Shown: piece after piece, positions 1 through 10,798 of the stretch
How the letters are laid out: every line of letters begins with the position of its first letter
Numbering within the stretch: position 1 is the first letter of the stretch
Assembly (NCBI RefSeq): GCF_051020985.1
Contig: NC_134999.1
Span: 13,149,660 to 13,213,659, forward strand
From: Nomia melanderi
Taxonomy: Eukaryota; Arthropoda; Insecta; Hymenoptera; Halictidae
Length of the DNA: 64,000 bases
Direction of reading: 5' to 3'
The notes under the pieces: model-generated
The model's input: the letters and a program-made list of their open reading frames with translations, nothing else
Database searches by the model: none
Told to the model about the DNA's origin: nothing
Position numbers and translations under genes: made by a program

Positions 1-346
1 ATCTTTTATCTAGTATAATACGAGAACCTGTTTCCATGTTTTCTGATACTTTAAGGATTTTGTTAATTAATTAGACACGAGTCTATTGTGTATTTATATC
101 GATAGTCACTCTTCTCGGCGTTTTGCAAATCTTTAGAGAAATATCGTAAATTTAACAATTGACGTTTGTAAATTTGTCTGTTTATATAATTAATATTGTG
201 AATATGAAATCCTTGTATAGAAAGCTTGATTAATTTAAATATCGAGTTTCTTAATTAAGCGGTTAAGTCTATAAATGATAACTATGAATTTAAGGAATTA
301 GATAATCTATGAAAGATATATTGCGATGTATCGCATTATGTTCTAG
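1..346 (+). other. Intron sequence left of the first visible CYP4 exon
   Basis: AT-rich DNA leading to a splice acceptor at 345-346. No CYP4 N-terminal exon was recognised here, so the preceding exon is probably off the window. Confidence 0.6.
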
Positions 347-529
347 GTGAGAAATGGCACTCTCGAAGAAAATTATTGACAACTACGTTCCACAGTGGCC
401 TCTTAGAAACGTACTTCAAAACAGTGGTCCAAGAAGCTAGAATATTGATATCCTGTATAAAACAAGAAATTGGCAAACCTTTTGATATTATACCATACGC
501 AAAACGAGCAACTTTAGATATAATATGTG
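347..529 (+). CDS. CYP4 exon with C-helix WHSRRKLL (first visible exon)
   Basis: The acceptor AG is at 345-346 and the donor is GTAAGT at 530. The reading begins with the last two bases of a glycine codon, then GEKWHSRRKLL, the conserved CYP4 C-helix stretch whose W and R contact heme propionates in P450s. It ends in LDIIC plus one base. That base joins the next exon 4.7 kb away to give ICESSMG, a typical CYP4 junction. A minus-strand open frame over the same bases is a shadow. Confidence 0.9.
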
Positions 530-3500
530 GTAAGTGCACTCACTTCTTAAACTACAGCAAACATAATAAATAGAAATACTGTGCAAATTACAGCAAATAT
601 CGTAAATAGAAATATTGTTCAAACTACAGCAAACATAGTAAATAGAAATATTCTTCAAACTACAGTAAACATAATATATAGAAATACTCTTCAAGCTACA
701 GCAAACGTAATAAATAAAAATACTGTTCAAACTACAACAAACATAGAAAATGGTAATACTGTTGAAACTGCAGTAAAAATAGTAAATAGAAATACTCTTC
801 AAACTACAGCAAACAAAATAAATAGAAATGTAAAATGACATTTTTTAAACTTCAGTTTAATGAACTGTTTGACTGTCAAGAGTTAAAATGTAAGAGTTTA
901 AAGTTTGCTTTTAGAAACCCGCTTCACTGAAGTCCGATAAAGGAATATACGAAAATGACAGTCGTCGATTTTCATCAAACTTTGTTAGAAAGGCATTTCT
1001 TTTTATCGTACACATCGATGGGATGAAAACTTCCCTTAAAGTGGGGGAGGGGAGGGGGTAGAAACTGATTTGCTCGAATATCTTCAAAACTACATAATGG
1101 GACTAGAAGAAGTTCAATTGAAGCTTATATAAATCTTCGGAAAAAAATGCTGGTCATGTTTGCACATTAGTTCTGCTGGAAAGAACAAATCATGCCAGTA
1201 CGCGTTTGCAATTACGAATTTACATTGACGACTTAACAAGTGTTATGTAATCTCATTCATTATCCATTTTGTCTTCGTCGCTAATCAGTAGTGAATCATA
1301 AAGCTCTCTAGTAATAATCAATGTGAATTTACAAGTGCATATGTTTACACAAACGTGGCATAATCATTGCAATACATTAACAACCGTATTACGTTTTATT
1401 TCCTGTTTCTATTACCTAAATTGCCATTTTATTTATGAACTTCCAACAGACAAAACAAATTAATGCAAATGATATGTAGAGTTTATACGTAAACATTATG
1501 CGTTAATAGACGATTAATTAATTTTAACTTTAGAAAGAGACAAATGTTTATTTCCATATTCAATACGGTACTATTACACAATACAGACTGTTTATATAGT
1601 GATATCGGCTTGTGAACTCGCGTGGATACCTTGTTACAATTTATAAATACAGTTCAGGTAAATGTTATATCGCTAACGAACTAGTTAAGATTATATACAT
1701 GTTTAATATTAAACATTAATATTAATTTATTATAATGTTCAATATTAAACTGATATTAATATTAATAATAAAAATTATAATATTTATTATTTAATGTAAA
1801 TATTTACTATAAAATATTTAATACTTAATGCAAATATTTAATACAGATATTTAATACTAATACACATTTATATATAGTCTTGACTAGTTAGTTATTGGTA
1901 AGCACATTTACCTTAACAGGCATGGCTCACTCCAACATGTTCCTTAATCTTTCACGATACACTTTTTGACTTATTTTTGGACTTTAAGTCGACTACGATG
2001 ATAGTTCTGTCCGAATCTGACGTTTTCGGTAGACAACGTTTTTCTCTTGTTATTTTTCTCCTCTTCGTCCTCCGATAATTCCTTCCATTCTCGTGACTTT
2101 GCTTCTTCTTTGCATGTTTCGTGTAGAACCTATAGTAATACGATTTGTTTTTGGAAAAGACGGTTATCTGTTTAATCCGTTTATATGTGTATGTAAAATA
2201 TTTGTGAAACTTTTAACCTTCTTTATATCATTTCTACGCAAAAAAAAATATGCAATGCCTATCAATATTCATTTGATATAAGTAGTAATTTTAAATGAAA
2301 CCTTTGTAGAATAAAATTCATGAATTTCCCAAATTTTAAGTTTATATATGATCGAAAGACACAATTAAAATGAAATTGATGGTTGAACATGAATATTGTT
2401 TTGCACTTTAAAATATCATGGTTCTATAGTTTCAGATTGAAGATTGCTAACAGAATTTCTATTACTGATAAGGAGTTAATACAATGTCCACATAAGTGTT
2501 ACACTTCTTGCACATCCTTTCATTTAATGGTGATAAAATTTGCTTCCATAAAATTATCATAATTACCGTGATTTGCTCCCATACAACTTCTTCCTTCTCT
2601 TGACCTTCACCTTCCGTTTCTTTTTTGGTCTTGATAACTCAATTATACGCCGGCTAGCTATAAAAATCATTGCTCTTTCAAATTATTCAGTTGTAAATGT
2701 TGACTAATCGTCATACAGAATTAATGAATTTTACTATTACTAGTTATCATTTAATCATTCACTCCTGTACATTATTATTCGCACATGCATATTAGTTGAA
2801 CAGATTTCAACAACTGTAACACGTATTCTATTTGATTAATACAGTAATTTAAAATTATTCAAACATTATATACACCTGTGCTCATTTTCATCGTGAACAT
2901 CTTACCAATCAATATATCAAACTTCCATAAAAATGGAGTAAAACATAAGGAAATTCTTAAAATACACGAATCATTGTTATATGAATATATTTACCTTTAA
3001 CTATTAATGCCGTAATACAATTTACTGATTAAGGCTTGTAAAAATGAGGAATTTTCAATTATTTCAATATAATATCATTAAAAATTCCGAGAAATTATTG
3101 CATTACGTTTGAAGAAAGTGTAGGGAACAGTATATCGATTTTGAGATCTCGTCAACCCCTTGGCCTATCATTTCTTTCTCAACTCTGATCGATACGGCTA
3201 CTTTGTCATTAATAATTTATTGGAAAAAGAAAAAAATTCTAACCACATGTCATGCCTATATTTCCTTTTAAGTATAAGAGTCTCACTCGTTATTGTAGGA
3301 CAAGGGGTTAATAAGGGTTTCTTTACAGCAAAATGCGAACCAACTGCTTGAAGGGCACCAGGTGAAACGTATCCAATCGGTTTCGAGGGTTGTTGATACG
3401 TTAATCGAGGTTGCGAGAGCTTAATGACGCGCTGAGAAGCCTTCGGAATTTCCACTGCAGTCAAACGCGTTTGAAATTTCTTTTCGTCGACCGCACGAAC

Positions 3501-6500
3501 ACGTGGTTGAGCCAATTGATTAGTGCGTTCGGTTATTTCATACAGCAGTGCTGATAGTTTCACCTGATATAAAAATGAACAAGCAGTCTTAAGATTGCAT
3601 AAAGATTTTTTCACGGGAAAAAGTAGACTACAGATTATAAATTATTACTATACGTTATCAGTCAGTGACGGCTCGTAGCGAAGAATAGTGGGGGTGCTGC
3701 TCCAGAAAATGTTTAGGCTTTGCTTTAAAATGTTTACATCTTTTTCATAAACTTGAAGATGGCTACTGACGTTAAGGATTATATATTATATGAGTATAAA
3801 GAAAGAATTAAAGAAAAAAGGACACATTATATTAAATGTTATCGATAATATTAAGTGGAAATTCGGGGTGCTGAAGTTTCACAGTGCCTATATACGAGCT
3901 GCCACTGCTATCAGTGTATGAATTATAAAAATATTATATATTATTCAGTATTATAAATCTATGATATTATAAATATGACATAAATTTAAGTAATATAAGA
4001 AGGAAGATAAATGATATGCATATTTTTTATCAGAGTTAATTAGTGTTGAAGAAAGTTAGGGAAACTAATATCCAAGAAAATGACAACTACAATAATTTCT
4101 GAAACACAAATATTCATTAACACGTTGAATATCATGGGAGTCACCGGTGACCCTCAACCAAATCGAATTACTATAGTTCACTCACTTAAACCATGATTGT
4201 TTGAAAAGATTTCTATATCATAAATAATGTTAGCTAATGTAGTGACGTTCAGCTAGGTGAACCTGCAATAATAACAATGCAATTCAATCAAAGGATTTAA
4301 TATTATATTTTTTCCATTTCGAGTATTTTTTACTATGAAATCGTGCGGCATTCAACGTGTTAATGAAATTCGTGAATTTTTCTCTGGAAAAAAGTAGTCT
4401 CAAAAGGAGTGCAAGAAAATGTGAAAACGTATTGTAAAGAAAGTAACATAGGGAATTATAAATTCGAACAAAATGATCAGTAATTAACGTAAACTATTAT
4501 AGAAGCAGAATTTATATTCATACGTGACTAGGTTCTACAAATATATCTTTGTGGTCTTTGATTAATTTCACATTTGCAGTTTTCGGTTGCATGTTCAGCG
4601 ATCTTCTCTGCGACGAGTGTTTCGAAGATTGAATTGGACAATATTTTAAAGTTGGCTTATCGTTTGATTTCTCTACGAGTTTGACAGTCGAGGATAATTT
4701 TCGTTTAACTGAATCTGTTTTACCGGTGGCAATTACCGATTCGTCTGATTCCCAATGTTGAGTGATCAATAATTTAGCCATTAATCATTGAATCCCTATT
4801 ACTCAAAGAATTTTTCAACTCGAAATAATATGAATTTTCTTTTTTTCTATTTTATTTGACCAGTCATTTTACATGACAATTTTTTTTTTGTAATCATAAA
4901 AAAGTAGAAAGTATTTCATTGCCTCCTAAGAGTATAAACGAGTTTAGACATAAAATATATATTTTTGTACATAGAGGAAATAATCAAGAATAATGAGCAT
5001 AACCAATTTTTAAAAAGGTTACTCTTTCCAAAGACATTAGTAAATAATTCATAAACTATGTATAGATATAACATGCTTCAGACTAAAAAATTGTTATATG
5101 AAACATTGGTTTCTGTTTTTATAATAATTTGAAAATCTACATTACTGTAAACTATATTTAGTTCCCTTGTAAGTTACTATACACGAAATAAAATATTGTG
5201 TTGCGAAATATCATTACAAACGTTCTACAAATGTTTTCGTTATACTTTATTCAAATCAGAAATTTCATTGCAGAGAGCTCCATGGGATGCCGTGTCAACG
5301 CGCAAAGAGATTTGAACAACGAATACGTGGAAGCTGTGAATATGTAAGTGTATTTACGTTGAACGCTGCGTGATTTCATAGAGCAAAATATTGGAACTGA
5401 AAAAAATATAATATTAAATCATTTGATGAAATTGCATTGTTATTATTGCAAGTTCATCTAGCTGAATGTCACCACATTAACTAGCACTATTTATAATATA
5501 GAAATAATATTTATCTATAATATAGGTATATTATTATGTATAATATAAAAATATAGAAATGTGTTTTTCAACGTATTAATTGCTGTAGAAAATAAATAGT
5601 ACTTAGTAGTAAAGATGTTTATTCAAACCATCTTATATTTTAGTTAGACGAAATAATATTTCAAACAAACAAATATTCATTACACAGGCAATACGATTTA
5701 TTTTTAATATCCTATTCCTTCCACAGACTGGCAGAAATTTCGCAAAGAAGATTTTTAAATGTGTGGTTGGCTTTAGAGGCGATCTTCAAATTGACAGTTT
5801 GGGGGAAACAGCAGCAGCATGCGTTGCATATTATTCATAAATTTGTTAATAAAGTAAATATTTTCATTTCTTCCTATTTATTCCGATAAAATGCAAGTGA
5901 AGCAGCAAATAACGTAACGGGTAATTATTATACACATGACATTTTTACTTATAGATAATTGTAGAAAGAAAAGCCCAAAGGAAAATGCAGCAAGGAAACG
6001 TCGACGAAAAGTCTACTAAATATCAGGCTTTATTAGATCTGCTGTTAGACGTGTCGGAAGATGGCAAAGTGCTCACTGATAACGACATTCAGGATGAGGT
6101 GAATACGTTCATGTTTGCTGGCCACGATACAACAGCGACCAGCGTATCTTGGGTCCTTTATGCATTGGGGCGTTATCCGGAGTATCAGGTAACATAAACA
6201 TGCATCGTATAAATTACTTTGAAGCCTGTTTAAAAATATAGAAGCATGTGTATTGGATTTGAACAATGAATTCTCAGAAGGAATTTAAATAGAAGATTTA
6301 TTAAAAGAAATAGTAATATTAAGTTAATGAAATTATTTATGAAATTCGTGAAAAATTATTTAAATATTAATAGACTGAATTGACTGAAGAAAGATTTAAC
6401 CAATCAATCAATTTATTAATATATTTATCATTGCAGGATAAGATTCTTGATGAGTATTATAACGTAGTCGGAACAAAAGAACCATCACTTGACGCAATAA

Positions 6501-7222
6501 ACAGATTAATATGGTTGGGAGCGTGTGTCAAAGAAACTATGAGGTTATACCCAGCGGTGCCACTTATAGCGAGGCAAATCTGCAGCCCTATATCTCTGTG
6601 TAAATATCAATGCATTTATCAAAGCATATTACGTCTCGCATTTTTCATTGAAGTTTCTTGGTAATTCATTTATGCATGTGTCATGAATATGTTTTCCAGT
6701 AAAATTTACTATTTACATAAAATATAGCATAACATAATTTATTTACATAAGAAAACATAGCATAAAATAATTTATTTACCTCAAAAAATATAGCATAAAA
6801 TAATTTATTTACACAAGAAAATGTAACAGAAATTTGTTATGTATATAGAACTGCTTTGTTTGTTTCTAGGTGGAAACGATATCCCAGTAGGCTCCACTAT
6901 GCTCATCAACTTGTTTCTTCTCCATCGCGATCCACAATCTTTTTCGGAGCCTAACGCATACCAGCCGGAACGATTTCTTCCCGACGGGCCAAAATATCCT
7001 CCCTTCGCTTTCATCCCCTTCAGCGCAGGCTCACGGAATTGCATAGGATGGAAATATGCTACGATGATGGTAAAAACTATCGTTTTATTAGTATTAAGGG
7101 AGTTCCATGTGGAGGCATTGGACTCCGAAGATCAGCTTCATTTCACAAGCGAATTGGTGCTACAAACCACTAACGGACTGCGGCTGAAAATTACTCCGAG
7201 AATACAGAAAACTGTTGCTTAG
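347..7222 (+). CDS. Cytochrome P450, CYP4 family (5' partial, six exons visible)
   Basis: Heme-thiolate monooxygenase of the CYP4 clan, expected to be bound to the endoplasmic reticulum. Insect members oxidise fatty acids, hydrocarbons, hormones or xenobiotics; the substrate here is unknown. Six exons (347-529, 5274-5343, 5727-5853, 5955-6188, 6437-6599, 6870-7222) join in frame through GT/AG sites to about 376 residues ending in TAG at 7220-7222. Motifs in order: WHSRRKLL of the C-helix, a split ICESSMG (CYP4 ETAMG-like), AGHDTT at 6117-6134, ETMR (ExxR) at 6533-6544, PERF at 6965-6976, and FSAGSRNCIG with the heme cysteine at 7040-7042. CYP4 proteins are about 500 residues, so roughly 125 N-terminal residues, including the membrane anchor, lie left of the window. 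There is no frameshift or internal stop, so it looks functional. CIG is followed by WKYA, where many CYP4s have Q or N. The subfamily is not resolved. Confidence 0.93.
549..836. repeat. 36-bp minisatellite, eight exact-length units
   Basis: Units start at 549, 585, 621, 657, 693, 729, 765 and 801, each exactly 36 bases, with a core of AAACTACAGCAAACATAGTA followed by AATAGAAATACTGTTC. They diverge by substitutions only, with no indel. The period is 12 codons, so both strands stay open (plus-strand repeat QTTANIVNRNTV). It starts 19 bases after the CYP4 splice donor and is intronic. There are no spacers, so it is not a CRISPR array. Confidence 0.95.
837..3197. other. CYP4 intron, no gene seen
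   Basis: AT-rich intron. The only marked local feature is a G-rich run at 1043-1058 (three runs of 4-5 Gs separated by single As). AT-rich palindromic stretches lie at about 1690-1870. No exon or recognisable element was found. Confidence 0.6.
3198..4781 (-). CDS. Probable nested gene, THEG-repeat-like sperm protein (two exons)
   Basis: Two minus-strand exons inside the large CYP4 intron. Exon 1 is 4781-4524: ATG preceded by an in-frame TGA, 86 codons, ending EPSH before a GTATGA donor. Exon 2 is 3563-3198: it follows a pyrimidine-rich ATATCAG acceptor, begins VKLSALLYEITERTNQLAQP and runs to TAG. Both junctions are phase 0. The product is about 207 residues, basic, with no signal peptide or membrane segment. 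Repeated R-x-x-x-L-A/S-Q-P motifs (ERTNQLAQPRVR, QRVIKLSQPRLT) resemble the THEG repeats of testis-expressed microtubule-associated proteins; that family call is from pattern memory. The tail after KKPLLTPCP is less convincing, and a GTGAGA near it could be another donor. An AATAAA lies just before the stop. Further exons between the two cannot be excluded. Confidence 0.5.
3663..3907. mobile_element. hAT-like miniature element with 8-bp target duplication
   Basis: A 245-bp unit with terminal inverted repeats CAGTGACGGCTCGTA on the left and TACGAGCTGCCACTG on the right. It is flanked by TTATCAGT (3655-3662) and CTATCAGT (3908-3915), a 7 of 8 match. CAGTG-type ends and 8-bp duplications are hAT features. 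It has no coding capacity. It lies in the CYP4 intron and also in the intron of the minus-strand nested gene. Confidence 0.75.
4117..4363 (+). mobile_element. TTAA element, family A (TTAACACGTTGAAT)
   Basis: A 247-bp element bounded by TTAA at 4117-4120 and 4360-4363. Inverted ends are TTAACACGTTGAATATCATG and GCGGCATTCAACGTGTTAA. A perfect palindrome TCACCGGTGA lies at 4141-4150 near the left end. Other copies are at 5353-5579 (reverse), 25023-25187 and 54946-55160 (reverse). Confidence 0.85.
4364..5273. other. CYP4 intron around and beyond nested exon 1
   Basis: Outside the minus-strand exon at 4524-4781, this stretch is AT-rich intron. No further exon was recognised before the CYP4 acceptor at 5271-5273. 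Confidence 0.5.
5274..5343 (+). CDS. CYP4 exon: SSMGCRVNAQ segment
   Basis: A 70-base exon with acceptor CAG at 5271-5273 and donor GTAAGT at 5344. It encodes the CYP4 signature region (E)SSMGCRVNAQ and on to EAVN. It is too short to show as a long open frame, but phase and motif on both sides make it secure. Confidence 0.88.
5353..5579 (-). mobile_element. TTAA element, family A, reverse copy in CYP4 intron
   Basis: It reads TTTACGTTGAACGC at the left and TTCAACGTATTAA at the right, with the family interior in reverse, including GATTTCATAGAGC and the stretch around ATTATTGCAAGTTCATCTAG. It fills most of the 383-base intron between 5344 and 5726. Its ends have decayed compared with the 4117 copy. 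Confidence 0.75.
5727..5853 (+). CDS. CYP4 exon: F-G region
   Basis: Acceptor ACAG ends at 5726 and the donor GTAAAT starts at 5854. The 127 bases read ILAEISQRRFLNVWLALEAI and on to FVNK in phase with both neighbours. The pattern of an aromatic-rich WLALEAIF then a basic run matches the F/G substrate-access region of CYP4 proteins. This region varies between subfamilies, so it says little about substrate. Confidence 0.85.
5955..6188 (+). CDS. CYP4 exon: I-helix AGHDTT
   Basis: Acceptor ATAG at 5951-5954, donor GTAACA at 6189, exactly 78 codons. It contains LLDLLL, the acidic DNDIQDEVNTFMFAGHDTT of the oxygen-binding I-helix, and SWVLYALGRYPEYQ. The threonine pair after HD is the expected proton-relay position, so the oxygen-activation machinery is intact. 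Confidence 0.93.
6437..6599 (+). CDS. CYP4 exon: K-helix ExxR
   Basis: Acceptor GCAG ends at 6436. The donor chosen is GTAAAT at 6600, because only that site keeps the frame into GNDIPVGS of the next exon; an alternative GT at 6598 breaks it. It encodes DKILDEYYNVVG, then ACVKETMRLYPAVPLIARQI with the invariant E and R of the K-helix. Confidence 0.9.
6870..7222 (+). CDS. CYP4 last exon: PERF and heme loop
   Basis: Acceptor TCTAG ends at 6869. The exon encodes GNDIPVGSTM, HRDPQSF, YQPERFLPDG, the heme-binding loop FSAGSRNCIG, and a C-terminal tail ending RIQKTVA then TAG. Length after the heme cysteine is normal for CYP4. No clear AATAAA was found just downstream, and a TTAA element begins at 7457. 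Confidence 0.93.
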
Positions 7223-7456
7223 AATGTTTAACGTGTCTCACTCGAACCACGTCTTTCATGTGCACCCATAGAAACGCACAGATACGGCATTCGTCGAGAC
7301 TTTTGGTTTTCTGAATGCAGAGGTCAAAGTGCGTGCACATTACCGCGATTTTGTTTCATTCAATCTGCGTTTGATATCTTTGGCGTAACTGGATGAGGAA
7401 GTCCTAGTTGAATAATAACGAACAAAACGGTTATCATTACGATTACCAAGTACAGT
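7223..7456. other. CYP4 3' flank
   Basis: Immediate downstream sequence and probable 3' UTR. No strong polyadenylation signal or second gene is seen before the TTAA element at 7457. Confidence 0.4.
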
Positions 7457-8050
7457 TTAACACTAGAACTACACTAGAACATATTTGTGGCGACCGTAAT
7501 TCTATATTTTACATAATGAAAATGAAATTAACCCTTTGCATTCGAGAGGTGACTCTCACTCACCGCTTGATTTCATACGGTAAAACTATAAAATTTGATA
7601 TTTAATATTATACCACGTATAATGCATCAATTTGGGAAATATTGATATAAAATAGCTTTGTTCCTCGATGTACGTGTGATTTTTCTTCGAGTTAATTTCA
7701 CAAAATGTCGTCTTTATTTCATCATCAACTGTTAAAGTATTTATAGTGAAAAACTGTCGAGTGCAAAGGATTAATTCTATAGATCTTGTTATTAGAAATT
7801 ATAAACTACGACATTATATTTAGGAATTCAATGACTCGTTTCAGTTTCATTTTTCTAATATCGTTGTTTAGAAGGTTTATTGGATTGAAGAAAATATTAT
7901 AATATTGAATATTCGAAATGATCTTAAAAATAAGTTGTTTCGTTTGAATACTATAATGAACACCTGAAGAAACTGAAAATAATCTACTATTACAATTTTT
8001 ATAGGGATTACATATTAATCGTGTTAAATGCTCGGTAGTTCTAGTGTTAA
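7457..8050. mobile_element. Composite TTAA element (TTAACACTAGAACTAC ends) carrying an inserted copy of another
   Basis: It is bounded by TTAACACTAGAACTAC at 7457 and GTAGTTCTAGTGTTAA ending 8050. The right part (about 7905-8050) matches, in reverse, the element at 37734-37953. The left part matches the middle layer of the 21018-21692 nest. A family T1 element (7528-7774) sits inside. The outer unit is therefore a chimera of at least two related TTAA families. Confidence 0.75.
7528..7774 (+). mobile_element. TTAA element, family T1 (TTAACCCTTTGCACTCGAG)
   Basis: A 247-bp element from TTAA at 7528-7531 to TTAA at 7771-7774, with inverted ends TTAACCCTTTGCATTCGAG and GTCGAGTGCAAAGGATTAA. TTAA targets and a CCC start are typical of piggyBac-type miniature elements. 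Its interior holds AATTTGATATTTAATATTAT, the intact version of the site that is interrupted in the 11720 copy. Confidence 0.88.
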
Positions 8051-10798
8051 AAGAGTTTAAATTGTTTCTTTTCTATAGAAATTCATGGAGCAGTAATTAT
8101 TTACTTATTACACGAATATATTGAAGGTAACGCCTCGAACAACCTTTATGTCTATGCAAGTGTATACGTCTGCCTTTGTTTCTTCATATACTTTGTTTTT
8201 CTGAAAGTGATGCCGTAAGTAGTTAGCCTCAGTCGTTAAATATATTTACACGCAATGAATGAGTAAATGATCAACGACGTCAGATATCAGCAGTCGGTAA
8301 TCGCAAGTCTTACAGTTTATTACTTTATCTTAATACGCAGTTCCCTACAAAGTAACTTCGTCTGTAACAATAGGCTTATTTCTACTTAATTATGTAATTA
8401 TTTAAAACTGAGAAGCGAAGATACGTGTCGTTGAGTTAATAACAATTAATTCTTGTTAGCAACCGATTTGTAATAATTATTGTATTAAAAGGCTGACACT
8501 CTATGCATATCATTTGATGGTTTGAAATTAGGAACATCATAAGTTTTATAAGAATAATAATCGAATTATTCGTCATGTTCATTTAAAGCGAATCAATAGT
8601 TTTAGGATCAATAGTTTAATAAGATTAAAACAGTGATAACAATTACATATGTTGTTCCCGATATTATGTACAGACTTATTATTTTTTAATTGTATTATAG
8701 CATATTGTCTCATTAGTGAAAATTTAATACACGATATTATAGATAATTGTGTAGTGAAATGATTGTCTACAACGAAAAAGAACTATCTTCCACAGTTTAC
8801 TCTGTTCGTGTGTATTTTATACCTTTCCCCAACTAAACTTCTAAATTTTCTTATAAAAGTTTAAAATTAAAAAAATTAAACATCATCGTCGATGCGTAAC
8901 CTCCGAACTCGTGACAAAAATTTCCATTATTTGTTCAGTTTATGTTATCTCTCGTCGGTGCTTCAGATTTTCAATTCAGCCGGTATTAGTTTCTCAACTG
9001 ACGATTTATAAAGAATCGAAGGGTGTTGAAAGTAATTTTATCATGTCATGGAAACATCGAGTTGTTACATTACGAACAAGCAATATTGTAGATATTACTA
9101 CTTCATTATAATATTTGAAGTTTCATAATCAGTTATTATAATATTTTTTATACAAAAAATGAAAATAATACTTTTTATTATGATTTTTTCTTAATATTGC
9201 TTGTTGTGAATTGTTTTTTCTATTTAACTTGGAGATCCTTAATGTTATATAAATAATGATAATAGAGTTCATTAATTAAGTTGTTATAAAGCTGTCTAGT
9301 TTTAACTAATTTAAACACATTTAAATCTATATATGATCAAAATAGTGTATCAATACGATTTTGTTATGTGACGCGATAATAATCATTGCATTTGTTACAC
9401 ACAATCATTCAACAGTATTTACAATTTTGATTATGGCTTTCCACAATAAAAATTTTAAATATTTGCGTGACACATTAATTTACACATAGAATTTGAATTA
9501 TTTTTCCACGTGGATCAGACTCGCAGTCATTCCATCTCTGAATCCTCTCGTAATATTTAATGTGATTTTCAAGCAGAGAAGTGTTAATGAGAAGAGAGGA
9601 TTAGATGCGATGAAAAATGAAAGTCTTAATTGACATAAATCTATGCCAATCTTTGAAAGAATATGCAGGAAATTTGTTGAAAATGAAACTAAAATCATTA
9701 TAAATCAATAGAAAAAATATCTTCATTCAAATATCCTTACTGCACCTTTAGTATTATTATTATTTATCAGCATACCATCTATTAGTAGTTATTTTCCTAA
9801 TAATAATTATTTTTATGCAAAAACTACACGATGACATAAAACGTTCTTCAAAATTACAATCACGTAACATTTATTACAATTATTAAAATTATTATACCGA
9901 ACATTTGCGAATATGTTTTCGATAATCGTTAATCGATCGTGAATTTCATGGAACCATAGCATCTCATATTTCATATATTATAAAATTCTATAAAATAAAA
10001 TCTGGAATAATATTCAATTATTTATTTCCATTGAAATATGATGAGACTTTTAGTTTCATCTCATTTTTATTCCATTTTCGTTCCATCACCAGTTTCTAAA
10101 TAAAAGTCCACAAAAATCGATAACCATAGAAATATTCTTAACGCATTCGTAAAAAACGAACACACTCTGTACCACTAACAGCATCTCTTCATTTTATCCT
10201 GTACTCATTTGCGTACAGTACACTCCTCTATAATGCGTTTAAAAAATTCCTTGTTATACAAATTTACAGATGTCCCGTTAAATCCCGCCGACGTCGCCTT
10301 TTGGATTCTGATTCTTCTTCCTTTGCTTGGATCGGCAAGAAAGTAATCTTGGTTTCTTTCAACTTAATTCTTAATTTTTTTTGTAAACAAAATTACACGA
10401 AATTTCTTTCTATAGTGACCTAAAAGTGTCGACTACCAAATTTCAAAACAAACAATTATTTCATTGACAGAAGAATAACGAAACGAATAACGCTATCTAT
10501 TTGTGCAAACCGAAATTACTTGCTTGCCAACCTATTATCCTTCCGCTTTCATGGTTATTATTCAGCAACATTTAAACTGCTTTATAAGGGTACCTACTAT
10601 AACGCAGTGTTCGGTTAACAGATTGCGTGCGGGTTATTTTGTTCATTTCAATTTGTATCAGTTACATTTAATTCATTTATTTATCATTGAATGTTTCCGA
10701 GAGTTTCCATTGCAAATAGAAATACTTGCAATCATTTGCGAAAGGAATCAACTATCTACTTTTATCAAAAATGTTAATGAAGTTGTACAAGTATTTAT
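8051..10798. other. AT-rich intergenic DNA, nothing recognised
   Basis: No exon, RNA gene or element with clear ends was found. Short open frames of 60-100 codons are scattered and show no known motif. Confidence 0.6.

Noticed and set aside
336..539. Minus-strand frame over the first CYP4 exon
   Set aside because: It is a shadow of the exon, whose plus-strand reading has clear P450 motifs and splice sites.
549..836. CRISPR array
   Set aside because: 36-bp units are contiguous with no spacers, in a eukaryotic intron.
581..838. Open frame coding for a 12-residue repeat protein
   Set aside because: It is the minisatellite read in frame. The period is a multiple of three, so openness is automatic, and there is no independent start or conserved context.
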